In this document: piece after piece, positions 6,971-14,254 of the stretch
How the letters are laid out: each line of letters opens with the position of its first letter
Position numbering within the stretch: the stretch's first letter is position 1
Source: Myxococcales bacterium
GTDB lineage: Bacteria > Myxococcota > Polyangia > Fen-1088
Length of the DNA stretch: 16,196 nt
Direction: 5' to 3'
NCBI GenBank assembly: GCA_003159055.1
Contig: PMLH01000606.1
Location: forward strand, 1,052 to 17,247
The notes under the pieces: model-generated
The model's input: only the letters and a program-made list of their open reading frames with translations
Told to the model about the DNA's origin: nothing
Databases searched by the model: none
Made by a program: the position numbers and the translations under genes

Positions 6971-7780
6971 ATGAAGATCTCGCTCAAGCTATCCCTGTTC
7001 CTGGCTGGCGTGGTGGTGCTGTTTGTGGCCCTGGCTGACACCTTGATCGGACAGACTCGGTTCTTGGCTGCGAGCTACGACGAACTGCTCAAGACCTCCG
7101 TCAAGCAGGCTGAGTTGGCGCGAGTCATGCAGGTCGACTTCAAGAAGCAAGTGCAAGAGTGGAAGGATATCCTCTTGCGTGGCCACAATTCGGAAGACCT
7201 GGCGAAGTACGGCAAGCTGTTCCGACAGGCCGAGGCAAGGGTACGCGAGGACGCGGGCGCATTGCGGCAGCAGATCCAAGACGCTGGGGCGATTCAGTTG
7301 CTGACCGAGTTTGTCGTCAGGCACAACGGCCTCGGCAGGAAATACCAGGAGGCCTACGAGACCTATGTCGGAGGCGGCTTCGATTTCAAGGCGGCAGACA
7401 CGATCGTCCGCGGCATGGATCGACAACCGACCGACCTATTCGATCAGCTCGTGGCGCGGTTGGCAGCGCAAGCGGAGTCGTCGGTGAAGGCTCAACAAGC
7501 GACAGCGGCGCACAGGCAGATGCTTGCCCTTGCAATCGCAGGAGGCTTCTTGTTGTTGATCACGGCGGGCGGCCTGCTCGTCGTCTTCAACGTAACCTCA
7601 CGCATTGGTCGTCTGAAGTTGATCTCCGACAAGCTGGCAAAAGGTGAAATTGCCGGCCTGACAATCGACATCGGTGGCGAGGACGAAGTTGGCGAATTTG
7701 GCCGAAGCCTCAGGGGCGTCCATGCCGCCATCGAAGACCTAGCGACAGCGAAGACAGGCCACCCGGTCAGATTGTCCTAG
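6971..7780 (+). CDS. Two-pass membrane sensor with HAMP domain, no output domain
   Basis: 269 residues from ATG 6971, with an alternative ATG at 6950. Order: helix TM1 (about 5-27), a periplasmic helical sensor region (28-183), TM2 (about 184-206), a HAMP domain (about 207-258, ending DEVGEFGRSLRGVHAAIEDL), and a short tail. The sensor contains MQVDFKKQVQEWKDILLRG (residues 53-71), a motif I know from methyl-accepting chemotaxis and other HAMP receptors with a four-helix-bundle ligand domain. The protein stops right after HAMP: there is no chemotaxis signalling, kinase, GGDEF or phosphatase domain, and no continuing frame follows. It may act by pairing with another receptor or partner. No strong Shine-Dalgarno is seen for either start. 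The neighbours give no clear pathway, although it lies directly upstream of the uptake operon. Confidence 0.75.
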   Translation: MKISLKLSLFLAGVVVLFVALADTLIGQTRFLAASYDELLKTSVKQAELARVMQVDFKKQVQEWKDILLRGHNSEDLAKYGKLFRQAEARVREDAGALRQQIQDAGAIQLLTEFVVRHNGLGRKYQEAYETYVGGGFDFKAADTIVRGMDRQPTDLFDQLVARLAAQAESSVKAQQATAAHRQMLALAIAGGFLLLITAGGLLVVFNVTSRIGRLKLISDKLAKGEIAGLTIDIGGEDEVGEFGRSLRGVHAAIEDLATAKTGHPVRLS

Positions 7781-7851
7781 CAGCCCCCACGACGGCCAGG
7801 CTCGGGCGTGCAGTGTTCGCATGCCTTGGCATCAGCGGGCTGACGACGGCC

Positions 7852-7868
7852 ACCTTCGAATTGAAGGT
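7852..7868 (+). terminator. Short hairpin after the HAMP gene, possible weak terminator
   Basis: ACCTTC (7852-7857) and GAAGGT (7863-7868) form a six-base stem with a five-base loop, 72 bases after the HAMP gene stop. There is no T-run. It separates the HAMP gene from the uptake operon but is weak as a terminator. Confidence 0.25.
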
Positions 7869-7940
7869 CCGAGGCGGGGCCTATGCCACCCACAGGCCAT
7901 CCGCTCGCTACCCACCAAACCGAGAACCGCCGGCCCAGGG

Positions 7941-7980
7941 TCCGTTGCAATTCCGTAACGCATCCGTTGCCTACTATTAG
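7941..7980 (+). promoter_or_regulatory. Triple 11-base direct repeat, PhoB-type operator candidate, with possible -10
   Basis: Three consecutive 11-base units: TCCGTTGCAAT (7941-7951), TCCGTAACGCA (7952-7962), TCCGTTGCCTA (7963-7973). Each has a conserved 7-base core (CCGTTGC, CCGTAAC, CCGTTGC) and a 4-base variable spacer, exactly the PhoB/PhoP architecture; the core shares C-x-G-T-x-x-C with CTGTCAC. A possible -10 (TACTAT 7972-7977 or TATTAG 7975-7980) follows directly, with no consensus -35, as expected of an activator-dependent promoter. It lies 81 bases upstream of the first gene of the TonB uptake operon. The repeat itself is unmistakable; the regulator is inferred. Confidence 0.5.
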
Positions 7981-8060
7981 CAAACGCGGGTCGCCCTGAT
8001 CGCTATCTTCCGCGCATCTCGCGCGACCGCTGTGGCGAGACAACGGGAGATCACCAACAA

Positions 8061-9320
8061 ATGATGCGAAAAGAAAACTCGGGATTCCTGAGGCGGCCCT
8101 ATCAGGGCTTTCTCGTCGGTGGCTTGGCATGCCTAGCTGCCGGCACCGTCTACGCTCCGACAGTGCTGGCGCAGAGCGCGACCGTCGCCTGCAACGACCC
8201 CTCGGTGCTTCCGAACCCGGTCTACTTGGCTGGCAGCAGCGCTTTTGAACCGACCCTTGCCCAGCTCGCGGTCCAAATCAAGGCCAAGCAGAACATCTCG
8301 ATCATCTACAATCCGATTTCATCCTGCTCCGGCGCATTGGATATCGCTGATGCCACGCAGGTTTTATCCGGAACCGGCGACTACTACGTGGCGGACGCAA
8401 CGCAGGCAAGTGGCGTTTCCATCAGGACCTGCACGCTCGCCGCCAATACCAAGCCTCTGATTGGCGTATCGGACGTGGCGTATGAATCGTGCACCGCTGG
8501 CGCCGCAATGCCGGCCACTGTCGGAGAGTGGCGCGGGCCGGTGCAAGCCATGTTGATTATCGTTCCCAAGGCGAACGTGACAATGACCGCGATGTCCATG
8601 GAACAGGCGGCCGCGATCTGGGGCTGCGGGGCCAAGGGCAACCAGACACCTTTCGTTGATGAGAATGCCATTCAGCAGCGCAAGAATACATCGGGTACCC
8701 AGATCATGGTCGCGCGCGCCATCGGCGTGCCGGAAGGGGCCTTCAGGGGCAAGTCCAACTCGGGCGGTAGTGACCTGGTGACGTCGCTTCTGGCGGTTGT
8801 CGATCCTCAGACCGCCATCGGTATCCTCGCCGCCGACGCCTACGCCTCGCAAAGGTCGAAGCTGAACGCGGTCGCGTTCCGCGGTCGCGGCCAGACCAGG
8901 GCGTACTACGCAGATTCCGACGCGAACGCGGTCGACAAGAAGAACGTGCGGGATGGTCACTACGTCATTCAGGGGCCGCTGCATTTCTTTACTGCGCTGA
9001 CTGCGGGCCAGCCGTCGGCAGCGGCAAAGCCAGTGCTTGACTGGCTCACCGGTGCGGTGCCCATCGATTCGACCGACACCAGCAACACCAACTACATTTC
9101 TACGGTCGCTCGCCTCGGTGACGTGCCCCAGTGTGCGATGAAAGTGCAACTGGACAAGGACGGTGGCAACTTCTCCCCGTTCACGCCCGTAGTCTCCTGC
9201 AACTGCTTCTTTGACAAGGCCGTGACCCAGGCCGCGACCCCGCCCGCGGGCTGTGTGGCCTGCACGACCAACGCCAATTGTACGGGTGGCAAGACCTGCC
9301 AGACCGGATTCTGCGAGTAG
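8061..9320 (+). CDS. Exported PstS-like substrate-binding protein with Cys-rich C-terminal tail
   Basis: First gene of the operon: a secreted solute-binding protein of the PstS-like fold, 419 residues. A signal peptide covers about 1-37 (RRPYQGFLVGGLACLAAGTVYAP, cleavage near VLAQ). Then comes YLAGSSAFEP, the early PstS-type oxyanion loop, and a long binding domain with NTSGTQIMVARAIG (residues 210-223), which corresponds to the R-x-x-SGT segment of PstS, and SGGSD further on. The C-terminal 30 residues after AATPPAGC contain six Cys (C-x2-C-x5-C-x4-C-x4-C pattern with more nearby), a small disulfide module typical of myxobacterial surface proteins. It starts at ATG 8061 with GGGAGA about 10 bases upstream. 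No ABC permease or ATPase follows; a porin and a TonB system do. The ligand is plausibly phosphate or a phosphorylated compound. Confidence 0.75.
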   Translation: MMRKENSGFLRRPYQGFLVGGLACLAAGTVYAPTVLAQSATVACNDPSVLPNPVYLAGSSAFEPTLAQLAVQIKAKQNISIIYNPISSCSGALDIADATQVLSGTGDYYVADATQASGVSIRTCTLAANTKPLIGVSDVAYESCTAGAAMPATVGEWRGPVQAMLIIVPKANVTMTAMSMEQAAAIWGCGAKGNQTPFVDENAIQQRKNTSGTQIMVARAIGVPEGAFRGKSNSGGSDLVTSLLAVVDPQTAIGILAADAYASQRSKLNAVAFRGRGQTRAYYADSDANAVDKKNVRDGHYVIQGPLHFFTALTAGQPSAAAKPVLDWLTGAVPIDSTDTSNTNYISTVARLGDVPQCAMKVQLDKDGGNFSPFTPVVSCNCFFDKAVTQAATPPAGCVACTTNANCTGGKTCQTGFCE

Positions 9321-9339
9321 CCAACCGGAGGTAACTACA

Positions 9340-9768
9340 ATGACGTCGATCAAACTATTGGCGATAGTACTCGCAGCTGGATTTGCGACCGGGATTGGCT
9401 GTGGCAGCGACAGCGGAGGCAACCCTGTAGACGCGCCCGTGATTAGTGGCATGGGTGGGGCGGTTCGCCAGGACGCTGGCGCCGGCGGAACGGGCGGCGC
9501 GACGGTTCCCGACGCGCCGATTTCGACGGGAGGAACAACCAGCGGCATCGACGGCTCGGTGGGCATCGACGCCCCCCAAGCGACCGAAGCCGGCAACCAG
9601 TCGTTCGACAGCAGTGTCGGCGAGGCTGCTTCGGCAGTCACCATCTGCACGGGACTGACGGCAGCGGCATGCGACCTGACCATTCGCAATGCCGCGGTCG
9701 ACCCATCCGTCACTGCGCAGGACGTTTCCAACACCAATCCGCCTGCCTATCAGACCTGCAGTCAATAG
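9340..9768 (+). CDS. Low-complexity exported lipoprotein, myxobacterial type
   Basis: 142 residues, function not recognised. Residues 1-20 are a hydrophobic signal (LLAIVLAAGFATG) followed by Gly-Ile-Gly-Cys and GSDSGG, a weak lipobox with a Gly-Ser-Asp linker after the Cys, as in many myxobacterial lipoproteins. The body is Gly/Thr/Ala/Asp-rich with GGTGG and repeated Asp-Ala-Pro, with no domain I recognise. The C-terminal third holds four Cys, two of them in ICTGLTAAACD. It starts at ATG 9340 behind a clean GGAGGT (9327-9332), seven bases away, and lies only 19 bases after the binding protein stop and 40 bases before the porin GTG, so it is co-transcribed with them. It may tether the binding protein or the porin to the outer membrane. 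That is inference. Confidence 0.7.
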   Translation: MTSIKLLAIVLAAGFATGIGCGSDSGGNPVDAPVISGMGGAVRQDAGAGGTGGATVPDAPISTGGTTSGIDGSVGIDAPQATEAGNQSFDSSVGEAASAVTICTGLTAAACDLTIRNAAVDPSVTAQDVSNTNPPAYQTCSQ

Positions 9769-9808
9769 TAACCACCTACCCAATCCACTCGATAGAAAGC
9801 GATCCACG

Positions 9809-11377
9809 GTGCACAAACATGGCTTTCTCGAAGGCAACCGTCCTCCTCTGGTCCGAAGGGCTGCTGCCTTTCAGGCCGCTTCGAAGGCCGCGACCACCGT
9901 CTGCGTCGGTTGGGTAGCCATGCTCTCGGCGCCGTCTCGGACACTTGGGCAGGAATCCGCGTCGCCTGCCCAGGCGTCCGAAAACTCGGCACCCGATACG
10001 GTGGCGCAGGATTCGCAGAACGATCGCACCGCCGAGCTTGCCGAGCAGGTGGCCCGGCAACAGGATCAAATCGCGGCGTTACGCAAGACGATTGACGAGC
10101 GCTTCGCGGCGGAGACGGCAGCGCGCACGGCGGCTCAGGCCAAAGCCTCGGAGGACGCGAAGGCGGTTGTCGAGGCTGCGTTGCAGAAAGCACCGAAAGT
10201 TTCCGGCATCGAAGGCTTGACCTTGTCGGGGTTTACCCAGGCGGACATGTATGTCAAGCAGAGCTCGGAAGATCAGCTCAATACGTCCACGGGTGCGCCC
10301 CTCAACGACAATCGGTTCACCCTCAGGCGCGCTCGACTACGTGCGAGCATTGACCGCGGCTACTTGGCCGGCGTGATGGAAGTCGATGCCAACACCACGA
10401 GCGGCCCTCAGATGCGACCCATGGCTATGGAGGCCACGGTGAAGATTCCTGGCGAGTCGCTGCCCTATGTGGCGGCAACGGTAGGCATGTTCAAGATCCC
10501 TTTTGGTTTCGAAATTGGCCAGTCCGACTATGAGCGGCTCTTTGCCGAGCGAAGCAACCTTGAAAGGGCGATGTTTCCCGGAGAATACGATCTCGGCGCT
10601 CGAATTGCTGGCGCGTGGCGCTTCGTTCGCTACGCCGTGGCGGTGCAAAACGGCGAACCGCTCGGCGAAAGCACGTTTCCCGCCCGCGATCCCAATGCCG
10701 CCAAGGACGTGGTTGGGCGGCTGGGCATGGCGTCTCCGCTCGGTGGCGGTGTCGACGTGCAAGGCGGATTTTCGGCGCTGGTTGGCAAAGGATTGCACAA
10801 GGGAACCTCCCCGACCAAGCCGACCACGACTTGGCTGGACCGCAACGAGGACGGCAGCATTGGCCCCGGGGAGACGAATGCCTCGCCCGGCAGAACTGGG
10901 TTGCCCTCGCAGAACTTCAGCCGTCATGCGCTTGGGGCCGACATCCTCCTCAGTTTCAAGACCGCGACACTTGGCAAGACCACGGCCTATGCCGAGATCA
11001 CGTGGGCGAAGAACCTGGACCGGGCGCTGTTGGTTGCGGATCCCTACGGCCCCCTCGGGCGCGACCTGCGGGAAAGCGGCTACTACCTCGCGTTGGTGCA
11101 GGACTTCGGCAAGCACCTGCAGGCTGGCATCCGCTATGACCAATACGACCCCGACCAAGACAGCACCGACCGCGTAAGCGCGACCGTGTTGCTGTCGAGC
11201 CAGTCGGTGTCGACCGTCGCGCTCGCACTCGCTGCTCGGTGGAAGATCGGTGGGCTTGCCAACCGATTGCTCGTGCAATACGACATCAATCGCAACCATT
11301 CCGGCAGGGATCAGGGCGGCCTTCCAACCAATCTCGCCAACAACGTTTTCACGCTACGAGCGGAGACGGTGTTTTGA
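9809..11377 (+). CDS. Phosphate-selective porin O/P family outer membrane protein
   Basis: An outer membrane channel of the OprO/OprP family, which in Pseudomonas takes up phosphate and polyphosphate. About 522 residues from GTG 9809. A signal peptide ends near residue 48 (hydrophobic TTVCVGWVAMLSAP). A coiled-coil stretch follows at about 75-128 (AELAEQVARQQDQIAALRKTIDERF), typical of this family before the barrel, then the barrel from about residue 135 (LSGFTQADMYV, NRFTLRRARLR, PMFKIPFGFE-like AATVGMFKIPFG, LQAGIRYDQYDP) ending VFTLRAETVF with a terminal Phe, as outer membrane barrels do. The start is uncertain: the GTG has only a weak GAAAG ahead of it, ATG 9920 is in frame, and an out-of-frame ATG at 9819 gives a 33-residue peptide. 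Its 3' end overlaps the next gene by one base (TGATG). Confidence 0.8.
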   Translation: MHKHGFLEGNRPPLVRRAAAFQAASKAATTVCVGWVAMLSAPSRTLGQESASPAQASENSAPDTVAQDSQNDRTAELAEQVARQQDQIAALRKTIDERFAAETAARTAAQAKASEDAKAVVEAALQKAPKVSGIEGLTLSGFTQADMYVKQSSEDQLNTSTGAPLNDNRFTLRRARLRASIDRGYLAGVMEVDANTTSGPQMRPMAMEATVKIPGESLPYVAATVGMFKIPFGFEIGQSDYERLFAERSNLERAMFPGEYDLGARIAGAWRFVRYAVAVQNGEPLGESTFPARDPNAAKDVVGRLGMASPLGGGVDVQGGFSALVGKGLHKGTSPTKPTTTWLDRNEDGSIGPGETNASPGRTGLPSQNFSRHALGADILLSFKTATLGKTTAYAEITWAKNLDRALLVADPYGPLGRDLRESGYYLALVQDFGKHLQAGIRYDQYDPDQDSTDRVSATVLLSSQSVSTVALALAARWKIGGLANRLLVQYDINRNHSGRDQGGLPTNLANNVFTLRAETVF

Positions 11378-12294
11378 TGCGTGATTCGCTCATCCTCGGC
11401 GCTGTCGCGGCAGTGCTCTGCTGTGCTTGCACTGGCTCCAATCCCAGCTCGGGTCAGTCAGCCTTCCTGCAGATTCAAGGAGCGCAGTACGTTGCAGGCG
11501 GCATCGATACCGAACCACAAAGTAGCCTGCCGGAGATCCATTCCATCTCTACCGCGAACAACCAGCTCTTTCCCGGCATCGCCGCCAAGAACATATCCGG
11601 TACCGCAGGTCCGGGCTCGAATGCAGTCGTGATGGGGCTTTTGGGGGACACTGGCCATTGGGTCTTTCCGGTCCAGGATCTGGACCAGAACAGGCCCGGC
11701 GATTTCACCTTCTCCTGTTCGGCGTCCTTCTCTCGCAACACGCCAGTCGGCGATGGGGGCGCGATTTCACTGGTGGTTCGCTCGAGCGACCGGAATGGCA
11801 ACGTGGGACCGGCCATGATTCAGCCGATGACCATGGATGCGCCCCTTCCCACCGGCGCCTTGGTAGTGAGCCTCGACTGGGACACGGAGGCCGACCTCGA
11901 CTTGCACGTGCAAGTGCCGAGTGATGCGGACGCTGGGATCAACGAGATCTGGTCGCGCAAGCCTTCGGGCTTGCCGGCAGGTACCTCAGGGGCGACGTTC
12001 AACGATGCGACGGCAGCTGGGTATCTCGACTTCGACTCGAACAGTCAGTGTGTCATCGACGGCCGCCGGGTCGAAAACGTGATCTTCCCCAGTACCGTGC
12101 CGAGTGGAGAGTACACGGTCCGCGTCGACACGTTTTCGCTATGCGGAGAAGTGAGCGCGCGCTGGCGGGTTCAAGTCTTTGCCGAAGGATGGACCGAGCC
12201 GTCGGTCGCTTACGGACAGTCGACCGAAACCGACACACGCTTTTCACATGGCCAGGGCGCGGGAGTCCAAGCGCTGGTCTTCCAAAAACTGTAG
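11377..12294 (+). CDS. Exported lipoprotein with DUF2135-like domain
   Basis: 305 residues, function unknown. It starts at ATG 11377 sharing one base with the porin stop (TGATG), with GGAGAC upstream. A short signal (residues 1-16) ends in VLCCACTGS, so the lipid-attached Cys is probably one of Cys15, Cys16 or Cys18. The domain at about 160-270 has SLDWDTEADLDLHV, then FPSTVPSGEYTVRVDTFSLCG and WRVQVF, the pattern of DUF2135/YfaP-like proteins, which have a beta-sandwich look with an Asp-rich metal-binding-like strand. Residues 20-150 are a separate, Ser/Gly-rich domain with two Cys. Being the fourth gene of a TonB operon, right before exbB, it is likely an outer-membrane-anchored accessory of the receptor. 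The family name is by motif memory only. Confidence 0.7.
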   Translation: MRDSLILGAVAAVLCCACTGSNPSSGQSAFLQIQGAQYVAGGIDTEPQSSLPEIHSISTANNQLFPGIAAKNISGTAGPGSNAVVMGLLGDTGHWVFPVQDLDQNRPGDFTFSCSASFSRNTPVGDGGAISLVVRSSDRNGNVGPAMIQPMTMDAPLPTGALVVSLDWDTEADLDLHVQVPSDADAGINEIWSRKPSGLPAGTSGATFNDATAAGYLDFDSNSQCVIDGRRVENVIFPSTVPSGEYTVRVDTFSLCGEVSARWRVQVFAEGWTEPSVAYGQSTETDTRFSHGQGAGVQALVFQKL

Positions 12295-12308
12295 AAGGAA
12301 GGTGAATT

Positions 12309-13064
12309 ATGCTACTCATGCAAAAGCTCGTGCTTGTTGCCTCGACGGGCGCAACAGTGGTGCTCTACCTGCTGCTGGCCCTGTCGGTGTTCTCCGTTGG
12401 GGTGGTCATCGAGCGTTGGCTCTACTTCAGGCGCAGGAAGTTCGATTTGGCCACCGTGGGAGATTCGGTCGCCAAGAAATTGCGTGCGCATGACCTGAAG
12501 GGCGCTCGTAAGGAGTTGGCGGACCTTCGTGCGGTGGAAGCGGAGGTCATCGGCGACGCGCTGGCCTACTACGACGATGGTCCGGATTCGCTGGGAGAGA
12601 TCGTGCAAAAGGGGATTCGCCAGCGTCGCAAGATCTTCGAAAGCGGCCTCCTTTTTCTCGGCACGCTTGGCAGCAACTCGCCCTTCGTCGGGTTGTTCGG
12701 AACCGTGCTGGGTGTTGTGGCGGCCTTCAAAGAGCTTGGTGCAGCGTCTGCGAACGTGGCGGCGGCAAGCGGCGGCGGCATGGGCAACGTGATGGGCGGT
12801 ATTGCGGAAGCCCTCATCGCCACCGCGGTCGGCATCTTGGTCGCCATCCCCGCCGTCATTGCTTACAACCTGTTCCAGAAGAAGTGCAACGACATTGAGG
12901 AGAACACGGGCGCCCTTGCCAACCAAGTCCTTGCGGTCATGAAAGCCAAGCCAGGCAATACCAACAAAGCAGCGTCAAAGGGCGGAAACAAGCAGCTTAC
13001 GCCCATGGACGATGTTGACGAGTCGAGCAATCGCTCGCTGCGCCCGGCCGAGGTGAACAGCTAA
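12309..13064 (+). CDS. exbB: ExbB/TolQ/MotA-family proton channel subunit
   Basis: An inner-membrane protein that, with ExbD, turns proton-motive force into motion of TonB. 251 residues. Three membrane helices are visible: about 15-36 (TVVLYLLLALSVFSVGVVI), about 112-138 (LGTLGSNSPFVGLFGTVLGV, the ExbB signature L-x-x-x-x-x-x-P-x-x-G-L-x-G-T-V) and about 165-188 (EALIATAVGILVAIPAVIAY). Between helices 1 and 2 lies a cytosolic domain (40-110). A C-terminal soluble tail of about 40 residues is charged and low complexity. It starts at ATG 12309 behind GGAAGGTG and its TAA overlaps the exbD ATG (TAATG), so the two are coupled. That it serves the TonB/receptor pair downstream and not TolR follows from the tonB and receptor genes in the same operon. 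Confidence 0.93.
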   Translation: MLLMQKLVLVASTGATVVLYLLLALSVFSVGVVIERWLYFRRRKFDLATVGDSVAKKLRAHDLKGARKELADLRAVEAEVIGDALAYYDDGPDSLGEIVQKGIRQRRKIFESGLLFLGTLGSNSPFVGLFGTVLGVVAAFKELGAASANVAAASGGGMGNVMGGIAEALIATAVGILVAIPAVIAYNLFQKKCNDIEENTGALANQVLAVMKAKPGNTNKAASKGGNKQLTPMDDVDESSNRSLRPAEVNS

Positions 13065-13483
13065 TGGCTGGAGCGGTTGCAGGCTCGGGACGAGCCAAGA
13101 CCATCGCGGCCATCAACGTCACGCCCTTGGTCGACGTGGTGTTGGTCTTGTTGGTCATCCTGATGGTGGCGTCCACGTACATCGTGGCTCAGACGATGAA
13201 AGTGCATCTTCCGAAGGCGCGCATGAGCGATGGGACGGCAGAAAAGCCGTGCACGGTGCAGTTGCTCAAGAGCGGGGATATGCGCTGGAACGAGCAGCCG
13301 GTCAATGAAGGCGCCCTGGAAGGGCTGATGCGCACGGCGGTCGCAGCGGATTCCGAGATGAGCCTGGTGGTCAGTGCGGACAAGGAGGCGCTGCATGGAC
13401 AGGTCGTCCACATCATGGACTTGGCCAAGGTAGCGGGCATTACCAAGTTCGCCATCAATATCATGCAGGCGGGTGGGCCGTAG
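13064..13483 (+). CDS. exbD: ExbD/TolR-family energy-transduction protein
   Basis: 139 residues, the inner-membrane partner of ExbB. A short cytosolic N-terminus leads to one membrane helix, INVTPLVDVVLVLLVILMVAS (about 17-38), in which Asp24 is the conserved proton-carrying residue of ExbD. The rest (about 40-139) is the periplasmic domain, with a GDMRWNEQPV and LVVSADKEALHGQVVHIMDLAKVAGITKFAINI pattern typical of ExbD/TolR. It starts at ATG 13064 sharing bases with the exbB stop. There is a 33-base gap to tonB. The identity as a biopolymer-transport (ExbD) protein is secure. Confidence 0.93.
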   Translation: MAGAVAGSGRAKTIAAINVTPLVDVVLVLLVILMVASTYIVAQTMKVHLPKARMSDGTAEKPCTVQLLKSGDMRWNEQPVNEGALEGLMRTAVAADSEMSLVVSADKEALHGQVVHIMDLAKVAGITKFAINIMQAGGP

Positions 13484-13516
13484 ATTCCCTCTGTTCTCTT
13501 GTTTTGAGGTGAAGCT

Positions 13517-14254
13517 GTGAAGAAGGCAACCGTCGCTGTCTCGTTTATCATCCACGGTGGCCTCGCCGTGGCGCTTCTCACGGCGTCGCAACATCGGGCA
13601 TCTGGCAAGAATTTCTTCGTGCAGATGACCGAGGCCAAGAAGAAGGAAGTCAAGGAGCGGCCGAAGGCGCCGCCGCCCAAGCCGAAAGTCGCCAAGGCGG
13701 AACGCCCGCCGGACCAGAAGGCGACCGCTGCGCCCAAGGTCGCGCCCGTGGCTGCGGCTCCGGTGCCAGCTGCCAAAATCGCGGTGGAGCCTCTCGCAAT
13801 GACGGACATTGCAATGAGCAACGAGGACATCGGTGATGCGGTGGCGATTCCGGTGGTCGTCCGGGCTGCACAGGCTGTGGCGCCGACCAAGGTCGCGTCC
13901 ATCGACTCTGAACCTCGTCGCCGAAGGGTGCACGAGCTTGGCCCTGGTGGACCTATTGCGGAAGAGCGGTGCACCGAGGAGCCGTCGAAGCCCGAACCGG
14001 TGTACAAGACTGAAATTGAATATACGGCGACTGCGCGCGCCGAGGGGATCGAAGGTAAACTGAAATTGCGGGTCGTGGTCGGTGCGGACGGCGCGGTCGT
14101 CACCGTCGACATCCTCTCAAGTGTCTCTCCCGAGCTCGATGCGGCGGCGGTGGCTGCCGTCAAACACTGGCGCTTCAAACCGGCGATGGCATGTGGCAAG
14201 CCGGTTGCTGGTGGAACCTATGTTCTTGCACGTCGCTTCGAGCTGGGGGACTGA
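13517..14254 (+). CDS. tonB: TonB-family energy transducer
   Basis: Transmits the energy of ExbB/ExbD to the outer-membrane receptor. 245 residues. It has a membrane helix at about 4-22 with Ser9 and His13 (S-x-x-x-H), the pair that corresponds to Ser16/His20 of E. coli TonB and contacts ExbD. A Lys/Pro-rich spacer (about 38-75: KKEVKERPKAPPPKPK) and an Ala/Pro/Val stretch follow, which together can span the periplasm. The TonB C-terminal domain lies at about 163-240 (YTATARAEGIEGKLKLRVVVGADGAV...DAAAVAAVKHWRFKPA). GTG 13517 is preceded by GAGGTG; no other good start. Its TGA is followed with no gap by the receptor TTG start, so tonB and receptor are translated together, which implies this TonB is dedicated to that receptor. 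Confidence 0.9.
   Translation: MKKATVAVSFIIHGGLAVALLTASQHRASGKNFFVQMTEAKKKEVKERPKAPPPKPKVAKAERPPDQKATAAPKVAPVAAAPVPAAKIAVEPLAMTDIAMSNEDIGDAVAIPVVVRAAQAVAPTKVASIDSEPRRRRVHELGPGGPIAEERCTEEPSKPEPVYKTEIEYTATARAEGIEGKLKLRVVVGADGAVVTVDILSSVSPELDAAAVAAVKHWRFKPAMACGKPVAGGTYVLARRFELGD

Noticed and set aside
7819..7833. Short palindrome ATGCC-TT-GGCAT after the HAMP gene
   Set aside because: Too short to support any function.
8364..9737. Long open frame on the minus strand (457 codons)
   Set aside because: It runs antisense through the binding protein and lipoprotein genes; it is Arg/Ala/Gly/Pro-biased with no motifs, as expected of a shadow frame in GC-rich DNA.
10337..11299. 320-codon minus-strand frame in the porin gene
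   Set aside because: Antisense shadow; the plus-strand frame has the barrel pattern and terminal Phe.
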